A stretch of DNA of 64,000 bases, taken from assembly GCF_030009775.1 (NCBI RefSeq), contig NZ_JASCTH010000009.1, forward strand, positions 1 through 64,000, read 5' to 3'. Position 1 is the first letter of the stretch. Each line of letters opens with the position of its first letter. The notes beneath the pieces are model-generated. The model did not search any database. It had not been told where the DNA came from and was given only the letters and a program-made list of their open reading frames with translations. The translations under genes and the position numbers were made by a program. Source of the stretch: Actinoplanes sandaracinus (GTDB lineage Bacteria; Actinomycetota; Actinomycetes; Mycobacteriales; Micromonosporaceae). This document shows, one piece after another, positions 1 to 8,112 of the stretch.

Positions 1-145
1 TTGTCGCACCGGGCATGTGAAAGAGATTCCAGGGCGGCGGGTGCCAGGCCAGTTCCCGTGCAGGTGCCACCCGGTTGCGGTGAATCGGACACCGGAACGG
101 GCTGATCCGCTTGCACCGGACAGCGGCGGCCGGTAGCCAGGGGAG

Positions 146-1312
146 ATGAACTTGATCATCGACGGCCACAACGACCTGCCGATGCGCCTGCGTGAGTGGC
201 ACGGGTCGGCGGTGACCGGTCTGGAGAAGGAGCGGCCTCCGCTGCACACGGATCTGCCCCGGCTGCGGGCCGGCGGCGTGGGCGGCCAGTTCTGGTCGGT
301 GTACGTGCCCTCCGACCTGCCGGAGCCGGCGGCGGTACAGAGCACGCTGGAGCAGATCGACCTGGTGCACCGGATGGTGGCCGCCTACCCGGACGATCTG
401 GCGCCCGCGTACACGTCGGCGGACGTGGAGTGGGCGATGGCGAGCGGCCGGATCGCCTCGCTGATCGGCGTGGAGGGCGGCCACTGCCTGGGTGGTTCGC
501 TCGGGGTGCTGCGCTCACTGGCGCGGCTCGGGGTGCGCTATGTGACGCTCACCCACAACCACCACACGTCGTGGGCGGACTCCGCGACGCAGGATCCGGT
601 GCACGGCGGCCTGACGGCCGAGGGGCGGGCGATCGTACGGGAGATGCAGCGCCTGGGAGTGCTGGTGGACCTGTCGCACGTGTCCGCCGCGACCATGCAC
701 GCCGCTCTGGACGAGGCCGTCGCCCCGGTGATCTTCAGCCACTCCGGCGCCCGCGCGGTCACCGACCACTCCCGCAACGTTCCCGACGACGTGCTGTCCC
801 GGCTGCCCGGCAACGGTGGCGTCCTGCAGTTGACGTTCGTGTCGTTCTTCGTGTCGTCGGCGGTCCGCGACTGGATGCGGGCCGCCGACGCCGAGTGGGA
901 GCGGCTGGGCCTGCCCGCGTACGGCGAGGACTGGCCCCGCGCGCCGCTCCCCGGCGAGGAGCCGTCCCGCGTGCCGGTCGGCGAGGTCCACGACTTCGCC
1001 GCCGAGCCCGCCTTCCGTGCCTGGTTCGACGCCAATCCGAAGCCGTTCGCGACGGTGACCCAGGTCGCCGACCATGTCGACCATGCCCGCGAGGTGGCCG
1101 GAGTCGATCATCTGGGCATCGGTGGCGACTTCGACGGCACGCCGGAGGTTCCGGACGGTCTCGCCGACGTCTCCGCCTATCCGCGCCTGTTCGCCGAACT
1201 GCGTGACCGCGGCTGGTCGGATTCCGACCTGGAGAAGCTGGCGAACCGCAACATTCTGCGCGCCCTCCGTGACGCCGAGGAGCAGGCCGAGGAGCCTCTC
1301 TGGCCGCGCTGA
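146..1312 (+). CDS. Membrane-dipeptidase family metallopeptidase (M19)
   Basis: Predicted zinc dipeptidase of the renal dipeptidase family, cleaving dipeptides in a TIM-barrel active site. The metal ligands are in place: the N-terminal DGHND (His8, Asp10), Glu110 in VEGGH, His178 in DLSHVS and His199 in FSHSGA, with the late GIGGDFDG motif also present. Length (388 aa) is normal for the family. No signal peptide is seen, so it is probably cytoplasmic. The ATG at 146 directly abuts the AGGGGAG ribosome-binding site; the in-frame TTG at 152 is spaced 6 nt from it and may be the true start. It stands alone, followed by a separately controlled secreted glucanase. Confidence 0.93.
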   Translation: MNLIIDGHNDLPMRLREWHGSAVTGLEKERPPLHTDLPRLRAGGVGGQFWSVYVPSDLPEPAAVQSTLEQIDLVHRMVAAYPDDLAPAYTSADVEWAMASGRIASLIGVEGGHCLGGSLGVLRSLARLGVRYVTLTHNHHTSWADSATQDPVHGGLTAEGRAIVREMQRLGVLVDLSHVSAATMHAALDEAVAPVIFSHSGARAVTDHSRNVPDDVLSRLPGNGGVLQLTFVSFFVSSAVRDWMRAADAEWERLGLPAYGEDWPRAPLPGEEPSRVPVGEVHDFAAEPAFRAWFDANPKPFATVTQVADHVDHAREVAGVDHLGIGGDFDGTPEVPDGLADVSAYPRLFAELRDRGWSDSDLEKLANRNILRALRDAEEQAEEPLWPR

Positions 1313-1373
1313 TGCTTTATTGCAAGAAAGTTAACTGTGAACATTGACAACGACATTGAGCGGCATGAGTCTG

Positions 1374-1387
1374 TGAGAGCGCTCTCA
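1374..1387. promoter_or_regulatory. LacI/CebR-type operator palindrome upstream of the GH64 glucanase
   Basis: A perfect 14-bp palindrome, TGAGAGCGCTCTCA, lies 38 bp before the start codon. A TTGACA -35-like box at 1344-1349 places the palindrome near the transcription start, where a repressor would block transcription. The GAGCGCTC core is the one bound by LacI-family sugar regulators such as CebR in actinomycetes, so carbohydrate-responsive repression of the glucanase is a reasonable inference. The cognate regulator is not obvious in this window; the LacI gene further on is associated with a different palindrome. Confidence 0.75.
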
Positions 1388-1425
1388 GTGAGCCGGTCCT
1401 GAGGGCGCTCGAGCAGAGGAGTCCG

Positions 1426-3066
1426 ATGAAGGGCCTATGCACACTACGAAGGCGACTGCGCTCGGCAGTCCGCGCCCTGGCGGTCACCGTGGTGGCCGTC
1501 CCCGCCGCCCTGACGGTCACCCCGAACGCCGCCCAGGCCATCGGGCCTGACCTGCTGCCGGTGACCATCACCAACAACACGGGCCGCGGTGAGGCCGTCC
1601 ACCTCTACATCCTCGGCCAGGACATCCGCCCCGGAGGACGGCTCGGCTACGTCAACGCGGCCGGGAAGTTCACGAACTGGCCGGCCGGTGGGCTGCCGCC
1701 GACCCCGGCTCCCGATGTCTCGATCGCCGGCCCAGCCAACGGCGGCAGCGTCACCGTCCGGTTCCCGCGGTTCCTCTCCGCACGCATCTACTTCTCGCTC
1801 GGCCGCAAGCTCGACTTCCGGCTGACCCCGGACGGACTGGTGCAGCCCGCTCCGTGGGCCGGTGGCGACCCCAACCGCGACATCCTGTTCGACTGGTCCG
1901 AGTTCACCTACAACGACGCGGGGCTGTGGCTCAACAGCTCCCAGGTCGACATGTTCGCTCTCCCGCACGCCGTGAGCGTCTCCGGCGCCGACGGCCGGAC
2001 CAGCCGCACCGGTGACCCCGTCACGAACGGCCGGCAGAACGTCATCGACCAGATCCGCGGCATCGGAGACTTCAATCGGTCGATCATGACCCGGTCGGAC
2101 GGCACCGTCCTGCGGGTGCTGGCGCCCGGCAAGGCGATGGACGCGGGCCTGATGAACCCCACCTACCTGGACGGCTACATCAACTCGGCCTGGAACGCCT
2201 ACACCGGCCGCACCCTGACCGTCGTGCCGCGGGTCAACGAACCCAACCGGCGCTTCTTCGGGCGCACCTCCGGCAACACCATGGTCTTCACCGACTCGGC
2301 CGGCGCCCAGGTGGCCACCGTCGCCAAGCCGACCACCGGCAACGTCTGGGGCTGTGACGGGGTGTTCAACGCCCCGAACACCCCACCGTTCATCGAGCCG
2401 GAGATCAAGCGGACCCTGTGCGCCGGCCTGAACCGGGGCACTCTGGGCACCTCGTCGCAGGAGCCGGTCCTCGACGCCGGGCAGTTCTACCGCAACGGTT
2501 CGCCGAACCATTACTCGAGGCTGATCCACGCCAACATGGCGGACGGGCGGGCGTACGGCTTCGCGTACGACGATGTCGGTGGTTTCGAATCGCTCGTGCA
2601 CAGCGGTGACCCGCGCTCGGCGGCGATCGTGCTGTCGCCGTTCACCGGCGGGAGCCCGCCGCCGACCGACCCGCCGCCCGCGACGGGCAACGCGATCGTC
2701 AGCAACTGGCACGGCAAGTGCGTCGACGTGCCCAACGGGAACTTCAACGACGGTCAGCGCCTCATCGTCTGGACCTGCACCGGAGGCGCCAACCAGCGCT
2801 GGGAGTTCGTCAACGGCACCCTGCGCACCCAGAACAACAAGTGCATGGACGTCGCCTGGGGCTCGACGGCCGACGGCGCGGCCGTGCAGATCGCGAACTG
2901 CAGCGGCAACCCCGCCCAGCAGTTCGTGCTCAACAGCGCGGGCGACCTGGTCAACCCGCAGGCCGGCAAGTGCGTGGACATCGCCGGCTGGAACCCCGAC
3001 AACGACGCGGTCCTGCACCTGTGGACCTGCACCGGCGGCGCCAACCAGAAGTGGCGCCGGGCCTGA
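1426..3066 (+). CDS. Secreted GH64 endo-beta-1,3-glucanase with C-terminal ricin-type lectin (CBM13) domain
   Basis: Extracellular laminarinase-type enzyme expected to release laminari-oligosaccharides from beta-1,3-glucan such as fungal wall. Residues 1-38 form a signal peptide ending in AQA. The GH64 domain spans about 42-400; Glu159 (DWSEFTYND) and Asp175 (SQVDMF) align with the known catalytic acid/base pair of GH64 laminaripentaose-producing glucanases. A Pro/Gly linker (about 406-420) leads to a beta-trefoil lectin domain (421-546) with three repeats ending in NQRW, AQQF and NQKW; the middle repeat has lost the Trp. AGAGGAG at 1415-1421 sets the ATG. Upstream operator and downstream hairpin make it a monocistronic regulated unit. 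Confidence 0.95.
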   Translation: MKGLCTLRRRLRSAVRALAVTVVAVPAALTVTPNAAQAIGPDLLPVTITNNTGRGEAVHLYILGQDIRPGGRLGYVNAAGKFTNWPAGGLPPTPAPDVSIAGPANGGSVTVRFPRFLSARIYFSLGRKLDFRLTPDGLVQPAPWAGGDPNRDILFDWSEFTYNDAGLWLNSSQVDMFALPHAVSVSGADGRTSRTGDPVTNGRQNVIDQIRGIGDFNRSIMTRSDGTVLRVLAPGKAMDAGLMNPTYLDGYINSAWNAYTGRTLTVVPRVNEPNRRFFGRTSGNTMVFTDSAGAQVATVAKPTTGNVWGCDGVFNAPNTPPFIEPEIKRTLCAGLNRGTLGTSSQEPVLDAGQFYRNGSPNHYSRLIHANMADGRAYGFAYDDVGGFESLVHSGDPRSAAIVLSPFTGGSPPPTDPPPATGNAIVSNWHGKCVDVPNGNFNDGQRLIVWTCTGGANQRWEFVNGTLRTQNNKCMDVAWGSTADGAAVQIANCSGNPAQQFVLNSAGDLVNPQAGKCVDIAGWNPDNDAVLHLWTCTGGANQKWRRA

Positions 3067-3073
3067 CACCGCC

Positions 3074-3105
3074 GCCTGGTCCGCCGCAGTCCCGGCGGAC
3101 CAGGC
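3074..3105 (+). terminator. Rho-independent-type hairpin after the GH64 gene
   Basis: Perfect 12-bp stem GCCTGGTCCGCC / GGCGGACCAGGC with an 8-nt loop, beginning 7 nt after the stop codon. There is no U tract, as is usual for actinomycete terminators. Confidence 0.85.
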
Positions 3106-3286
3106 CATCCGCCCCAGTCCCACCAGGGTCAGGTGTGCGTCCGGGACGGACGAACTGGCTGTCAGCAGCGGCTCACCTACTGACCCCTCCGCATCCGTCC
3201 CGGCCGCTGTCATCAGTCAACCGTGCCGCGGCATCGACCCCCAGGTCGCCGATGCCGCACCAGTGACGCATCGACGTTGCATAGCA

Positions 3287-3308
3287 CCCCGTCATCCGGA
3301 TGATGGGG
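3287..3308. promoter_or_regulatory. 22-bp near-perfect palindrome directly upstream of the XRE gene
   Basis: A central perfect 12-mer TCATCCGGATGA is flanked by CCCC-G on the left and T-GGGG on the right, so the 22-bp element has one mismatched pair. It ends two bases before the ATG at 3310. The position is typical of an autoregulatory operator of an XRE-type regulator, or of an overlapping leaderless promoter. The regulator downstream is broken, so the site may now be bound by another protein or be a relic. Confidence 0.5.
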
Positions 3309-3309
3309 C

Positions 3310-3945
3310 ATGACGGCCAAACGGCGCCGACTCGCTGAGCGGCGCAAGAATATGGGATTCACTCAGGAAGGTCTCGCCGAGGCCGTCGGCGTGGACCGCT
3401 CGACGGTCGTACGGTGGGAGCGTTCCGAATCCCACCCACAGCCCTGCCACCGGCCTCGTCTGGTTGCTTCGCTCGGTGTCTCCGCCGAGGAATTGGCAGT
3501 AATGCTGACTCCGGCCGACCGGTCGTCCGTCGTAGGATCTCTCGGAGTCACTGACGACCTCGAGACCGTACGAACCTTGCGCCGCAGTGATCGCGAGATC
3601 GGCGGGGCAAGCCTCTACGAGCCCGTCTCCAGCTATCTCCACCGCACGGTTGCGCCGCGGGTCTTCGGCTTCGCACCAGGACCCGAGGGCCGTACGACGT
3701 TGGCAGCCGCTGCCACCCTCACCGATATGGCCGGGTGGATGGCACACGAGAGCGGCCAGGACTCACTCGCCGTGCGGCACTTCACCATGGCCTCGGCGAT
3801 GGCCCGGGGTTCGGATCGGGCGCTGGCGGCACACATCTTCGGCAGCCTTGCCCATCTCGCGCTCCGGCTGGGAACGCGGACCTGGCCGCCCGGCACCTCC
3901 AACGCGGCACGATGGCGGCAGCCCAGACGAACGCCCGCCTGCTGA
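3310..3945 (+). pseudogene. XRE-family HTH/TPR regulator, frameshifted and 3'-truncated
   Basis: The N-terminus (residues about 6-62) is a clear XRE helix-turn-helix (FTQEGLAEAVGVDRSTVVRW), followed by an alpha-helical region as in the roughly 400-aa actinobacterial XRE-TPR regulators. After Gly188 (near 3873) the reading frame changes to non-homologous, Arg/Pro-rich sequence and stops at 211 aa. Reading one frame over from the same point restores helical TPR-like sequence (NADLAARHLQRGTMAAAQ...), so a one-base deletion is the simplest explanation. That second frame in turn runs into Nudix-coding sequence near 3945, so the 3' part of the gene is also missing. A truncated HTH protein could still be made and bind DNA. 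Confidence 0.7.
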
Positions 3946-3946
3946 C

Positions 3947-4375
3947 GCTTCGGGCCTGTTGTTTCGCGACGAGGCCGGGCGGCTGTTGCTCGTCGATCCG
4001 GCGTACAAACCTGACTAGGATCTGCCCGGCGGAATGGCGGAGGCGAACGAGGCGCCCGCCGAGGCCGCCCGCCGGGAGGTGGCCGAGGAACTCGGCATCG
4101 GCTTCGGCGGCGGCCGGCTGCTCGTCGTGGATTGGGTCTCGCCGCACGGCCCGTGGGACGACCTGGTGGCCTTCGTTTTCGACGGTGGTGTGCCGGCCGG
4201 GGAGACGCGGGCCGGGATCCGGCTGCGGGACGGCGAGTTGCGGCAGCACCGTTTCGTCACGCCGGAGGTCGCGGCCAGCCTGCTGCGGGACTACGTGTGG
4301 CGGCGGGTCAGCGCCGCCCTGGAGTGCGCCGCCAACGGCACGACCGCCTACCTGCACAACGGCTCGCGGGTGTGA
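3947..4375 (+). pseudogene. Nudix hydrolase remnant: lost start plus in-frame TAG
   Basis: One continuous frame reads ASGLLFRDEAG, LLLVDPAYKPD, TAG (4016-4018), DLPGG and then a complete Nudix box G-x5-E-x7-RE-V-x-EE-x-G-I, continuing to a normal C-terminus at 4375. In intact relatives the stop position is Trp (KPxWDLPGG), so a TGG-to-TAG change is the simplest explanation. No start codon in frame precedes the first strand; the 5' end abuts the broken XRE gene. Reinitiation at ATG 4034 would give a 113-aa product lacking the first strands and the leading glycine of the Nudix box, so activity is unlikely. Intact relatives hydrolyse nucleoside diphosphates linked to another moiety. Confidence 0.75.
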
Positions 4376-4565
4376 TGCGCGGACCCGCCGGCGGCCCGGC
4401 GTCCTGGTGTGGAATCGGGACGTCCGGCGGATCAGCCGGCCGGGGCCGCGGGGCCTTATGGGCTGCGGCAGGGTACGGCCGGTCGCTGAGCGGTGATCAC
4501 CGCCAACGTGAAGATCGTACGGTTTACCGGATCGGCCGCCCCCCAGGGGTCGTCGGAGGAGACGA

Positions 4566-4602
4566 GGAACCCCCGGCACGCGTGGGGCGCGCCGGGGGTT
4601 CC
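4566..4602 (+). terminator. Hairpin terminator downstream of the Nudix remnant
   Basis: Perfect 12-bp stem GGAACCCCCGGC / GCCGGGGGTTCC with a 13-nt loop. It is symmetrical enough to act on both strands. Confidence 0.75.
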
Positions 4603-4658
4603 GCACGGATCGGCCGAGCAGTCCCGGGACGGTCGGGGTGCGCCGATCCCTCCGCGAC

Positions 4659-4705
4659 CCCGGGGAGCTACCACGCGCCGCACCGTTTCGGCGCAGCTCC
4701 CCGGG
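4659..4705 (-). terminator. Two-tier hairpin downstream of the small gene at 4745-4975
   Basis: Outer arms CCCGGGGAGCT and AGCTCCCCGGG (11 bp, perfect) enclose an inner stem GCGCCG / CGGCGC (4675-4680 with 4689-4694). It begins 40 nt beyond the stop codon of the minus-strand gene. Confidence 0.7.
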
Positions 4706-4744
4706 ATCGCGGCGAGAAGGATGGAAGGAGGCGAGAACGGTGGG

Positions 4745-4975
4745 TCAGCCGGCGATGTGCACGGCGGACGTGTGCCGGCGGCCAGCGTCCTGGCGGCTGA
4801 GGATCGCGTGGATCTCGCGAGTCTCCTCGGCGCTGTGGCGGCCCAGCATCAGATCGAGTTCGGAGCGCTCGGCAGCGGTGCGGAACGCGGCGAGCTCGTC
4901 GGCCAGACGGCGGTGGGCGCGGTGTTCGGCGATGCGGTGGGCGATGGCGGTACGGGCGTTGCGAATGAACTGCAT
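4745..4975 (-). CDS. Small helical hypothetical protein (76 aa)
   Basis: I do not recognise a named family. The start (ATG at 4975) is preceded by AAGGAG six bases away, which is better supported than a longer upstream reading. The product is highly charged and predicted almost wholly alpha-helical: an amphipathic N-terminus (MQFIRNARTAIAHRIAEHRA), a middle rich in Ala, Glu and Arg, and a short hydrophilic tail. No cysteine or membrane segment. It lies downstream of, and in the same direction as, the large LAL regulator, separated from it by a hairpin, so it is probably a separate transcript. Confidence 0.7.
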   Translation of the reverse strand: MQFIRNARTAIAHRIAEHRAHRRLADELAAFRTAAERSELDLMLGRHSAEETREIHAILSRQDAGRRHTSAVHIAG

Positions 4976-5085
4976 GACGAACTCCTTGACGGATAGTGAC
5001 GGAGAAAGCCTCGTCGCTTCCGGGTACAACCATCCTCCAGACATGCGACATCCCCAAATCCACCAGGTAAAACTCACGCGACGAA

Positions 5086-5124
5086 AGTGACCGCCGCCAC
5101 CGGATTACCGTTATCCGGGTCACT
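5086..5124 (-). terminator. Nested hairpin after the first LAL regulator
   Basis: Inner arms CCGGAT / ATCCGG (5100-5105, 5113-5118) sit inside outer arms AGTGAC / GTCACT (5086-5091, 5119-5124). It starts 21 nt past the stop codon of the LuxR-type gene; it could alternatively be an operator for the small gene further on. Confidence 0.5.
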
Positions 5125-5144
5125 CTGCGTTGTGTATGGGCTGG

Positions 5145-7868
5145 TCACGAAGGGTTGGTGATCTCCCCCACCGGCAGGGCCGAGAGCAGCTGGGTCCGGG
5201 AACGGACACCGAGCTTGCGGTAGACGCGGGTCAGCGTCGCCTCCACCGTCTTCACACTCAGATAGAGCCGGGTCGCGATCTCGCGGTTGCTGGCGCCGTC
5301 GCGGACCATGCCGGCGATCCGCAGTTCGGTCGAGGTCAGGCCCTGGTCGGGCGTGCCTTCGGTGCGGGCGAGCGCCCGCTTCGCCTCCAGTGCCCACGGG
5401 TGGGCCTCGGCCGTACGAAACAGCGACAGCGCCTCGGCGATCGCCTGCCGCGCGGCGGCGTAGCGGCGCCGGCGGCGTTCCGCGCCGGCTGCCACCAGCA
5501 GGGCGTGCGCCTGCTCGACCGGCTGCCCCAGCCGCTCGAAGTGCCGGGCCGCGGCGTTCGCCAGGTCGGCGGCGGCGTCGGCCTGGCCGGACTCGGAGTT
5601 GACGATGGCGGCGGCCCGGTCCAGATAGCCGCTGAGCGCCGGCGTGCTGCCCAGCTTCTCCGCCGCCGACCGGGCCAGCGCCAGCGTGTCGGCGGCCTCG
5701 CCGTGCTCGCCGAGAGCGGCCAGGGCGGCGGCCAGATCGGCCCGCCAGCGGACGATCATCGGGTCGGCGCTGCCGGCCTCGGCCTCCAGGTCGCGCAACT
5801 GGCGCAGCGTGGCGACGCCGGCGCGGGTGTCACCGGCGCGAACCTCGGCCTGGCCCAGGGCGTGCAGCAGGCGGCGCAGGTAGAGGCCGTCGCCCTCCTG
5901 GCGGGAGGAGCGGATGCCCCGGCGGGCGAATCCGGCCGCCGCTTCACAGGTGCCGCCGGCCAGTTCGGCCACCGCGGCGGTGTACCAGGTCGGGCCGGGA
6001 CTGAGACCCGCCTGCTGCGCTGCCCGGACGGCGCGGTGGGCGTACCGCAGGGCCTCCTGGCACCGGCCCGCCCTCGTCGCCACCTCGGAGAGGGTGCGGA
6101 GCACCTCGACCCGGGCCTCGCCGATCCGGTCGTGCTCGGCGACCGCGAGCAGGGTGAGCAGTTCGGCGCGGGCCTCGTCGAGCCGGTCGTCGAAGAGCGC
6201 CATGCGCGCCGCCATGTAGTGCGGGCCGTAGTGCAGCCAGTCCGGGGCGGGCGCGGCGGGCAGCGCACGGGCCCGGTCCAGAGTCGCGCGCCAGCGTGCC
6301 TCGCCCCGGACCCGTTCGATCTGGGCGAGCATGGTCAGCGCCATCGCCTCGGTGGTCGGGTCACCGGCCCGCCGGGCCGCCTCCTCCGCGCGCCGGGCTT
6401 CGGCCGCGCCGGTGCCGAGGTCGCCGGTGAGGAACGCCGCCCAGGTCAGCCGCAACCGGACGGGGGCGGCGAGCGCCGGATCGTCGCCGGCCTCGGCGAG
6501 CGCGGCCGCGAACATCTCGCCCATCTCGGCCAGCGCCTGCCCGGCCAGGTCGATCAGGACCACCCGGGCGCGGACCCGGTGCCCGGCCGGCGCGTCGGCG
6601 GCGAGGACCGCCTCGGCGGCCCGGCCGGCCAGCGCCGGCGCTCCCCCGGTGAGGGCGGTACGGGCGGCGGTCACCAGCCAGTCGAGGCGGTCGGCGGAGC
6701 GCTCCGGCGGGCAGCGGTCGGCGGCCAGCAGGTACAGCTCGGCGGCGGTGCGGTCGGCGCCGAGCATCGCGCAGCGGCCGGCCTCGGCGGCCAGGGCTCC
6801 GGCGACGGCGTCGTCCGGGCGTGCGGTCCGCAGCGCCTGCTGGCGCAGGGCTTCGACCGGGTCGTACGCGGCCGCCGCGAGTTCCGCGTGCACCCGGCCA
6901 CGGGTCGCGGCCGGCGCCTCGTCGCTGATCACCTGGGCGAGCAGCGGCGGCGTGAACCGGATCCGCTCACCGGACAGCTCGATCACCCCGGCCGCGGCGG
7001 CGACGCGCAGTTCGCGGGCCGCGTCGTCGCGCCCGGCCCGCAGCATCAGGGTGAGCGTGGGCTCGGTGGCGAGCGCCGCCACCAGCAGGGTGTCGCGTGC
7101 CTCGGCGGGCAGGGCGGCCAGCCGTTCGCGGGCCATCTCGCGGACCGGCTCGGGCAGCGGTGCGGGCCGCCAGGCGGGCCCGCGCGTGACGGCGCCGCCG
7201 AGGGCGAGGGCCAGGAACGGATTGCCTTCGCTGGCCTGGTGCAGCTGGCTGGCCGTGCGACAGGGCAGGCCACGGGCTTCGAGGAGAGCGGTGAGATCGT
7301 CCGGGGAGAGCGGCGGCACGGCCATCTCGACCGCCGGGGCGGGGCACAGCCGGACCGCGCGGGACCGGCCGGGGCGGCGCTCGGCGGCGAGCATCCGCAC
7401 GCGCGGGCCGGGGCGCCGCCGCATCGCGAAGCCGATCAGTTCGGCCGACTCCGGGTCGAGCCACTGGGCGTCGTCGAGGACCAGCAACACCGGGGCGGCG
7501 CGGGCGCAGTGGGCGAGCAACTCGTGCAGGGCCAGGCGCCGGGCGAGGGCCGGCACGCCGGTGCGCGACGGCCCGCCCCGGCGCAGCGTGGCCAGCGAAT
7601 GCCGTGGCGCGGGAGCCAGCGCGGCGACCGCCTGCGCCGGGACCTGACGGAGGAGGTCGGCGACCCCGGCGTAGGCGAGGACCTGCTCGCCGCGGGCCGG
7701 GCGTAGCCGGAGGACCAGTTCGCCCCGTGCCGTGGCCTGGTCGGCGACGGTGTCGAGCAGCGCGGTCCGGCCGATGCCGGGCGGACCGGACAGGGCCACC
7801 CCGCCGCCCGCCGCCAGCCGTGCGTCGATGGCCGTGAGCAGGGCCTCCCGGCCGTGCAGAGTAAGCAC
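5145..7868 (-). CDS. LAL-type LuxR family transcriptional regulator (907 aa)
   Basis: Large ATP-binding LuxR-family regulator. The N-terminal AAA/STAND ATPase has a P-loop GPPGIGRTA near residues 29-37 and a hydrophobic Walker-B-like strand VLLVLDDAQWLD; the centre is a long TPR-like helical region; the last 60 residues are a LuxR HTH (LTSTELRIAGMV...SNREIATRLYLSVKTVEATL...RKLGVRSRTQL). The GTG start at 7868 has an AGGGGGTGA site upstream. The family activates nearby or pathway-specific genes on ligand or ATP binding. The divergent neighbour is a GNAT acetyltransferase. A second LAL paralogue lies at 17292, but with different P-loop residues. Confidence 0.93.
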   Translation of the reverse strand: MLTLHGREALLTAIDARLAAGGGVALSGPPGIGRTALLDTVADQATARGELVLRLRPARGEQVLAYAGVADLLRQVPAQAVAALAPAPRHSLATLRRGGPSRTGVPALARRLALHELLAHCARAAPVLLVLDDAQWLDPESAELIGFAMRRRPGPRVRMLAAERRPGRSRAVRLCPAPAVEMAVPPLSPDDLTALLEARGLPCRTASQLHQASEGNPFLALALGGAVTRGPAWRPAPLPEPVREMARERLAALPAEARDTLLVAALATEPTLTLMLRAGRDDAARELRVAAAAGVIELSGERIRFTPPLLAQVISDEAPAATRGRVHAELAAAAYDPVEALRQQALRTARPDDAVAGALAAEAGRCAMLGADRTAAELYLLAADRCPPERSADRLDWLVTAARTALTGGAPALAGRAAEAVLAADAPAGHRVRARVVLIDLAGQALAEMGEMFAAALAEAGDDPALAAPVRLRLTWAAFLTGDLGTGAAEARRAEEAARRAGDPTTEAMALTMLAQIERVRGEARWRATLDRARALPAAPAPDWLHYGPHYMAARMALFDDRLDEARAELLTLLAVAEHDRIGEARVEVLRTLSEVATRAGRCQEALRYAHRAVRAAQQAGLSPGPTWYTAAVAELAGGTCEAAAGFARRGIRSSRQEGDGLYLRRLLHALGQAEVRAGDTRAGVATLRQLRDLEAEAGSADPMIVRWRADLAAALAALGEHGEAADTLALARSAAEKLGSTPALSGYLDRAAAIVNSESGQADAAADLANAAARHFERLGQPVEQAHALLVAAGAERRRRRYAAARQAIAEALSLFRTAEAHPWALEAKRALARTEGTPDQGLTSTELRIAGMVRDGASNREIATRLYLSVKTVEATLTRVYRKLGVRSRTQLLSALPVGEITNPS

Positions 7869-7991
7869 CTGGGCTCACCCCCTAGATCTGAGGGAGTCAG
7901 CCTAGAAACTCGGACACACCGTCATCAATAAGTTCGCGGGTATGTCACACCCCGGCCACTTCGTGGTGGTCACCCCGGTGCCTTGTTCCGC

Positions 7992-8007
7992 CGGCGCTTC
8001 GGCGCCG
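7992..8007. other. UUCG tetraloop hairpin in the LAL/GNAT divergent intergenic region
   Basis: CGGCGC-TTCG-GCGCCG is a perfect 6-bp stem capped by the very stable UUCG loop, in the 244-bp gap between divergent genes. Role unknown; it would lie in the 5' leader of the acetyltransferase mRNA if that transcript starts upstream. Confidence 0.45.
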
Positions 8008-8112
8008 CGGGCCTTGGAGACCTGCGCCGTCCTCAAGCCCCCACTGCCCCGTAACCGCAACGCCGAGCCCCGGTCCCCGGGGCCACTGGGGCGCTAGTGA
8101 TCTACTGAGCCG

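Larger units (their letters stand above)
4376..4744. other. Intergenic region with two strong hairpins
   Basis: No gene is supported here. It lies between the convergent Nudix remnant and a small minus-strand gene and holds two inverted repeats, annotated separately as terminators. Open frames across it have no ribosome-binding sites and no family resemblance. Confidence 0.6.

Noticed and set aside
5130-7706. Long plus-strand open frame (858 codons) opposite the LAL regulator
   Set aside because: It is a GC-rich mirror of the minus-strand gene, with Gly/Gln/Arg/Pro-rich composition, no domain and no ribosome-binding site; the LuxR HTH and P-loop are on the other strand.
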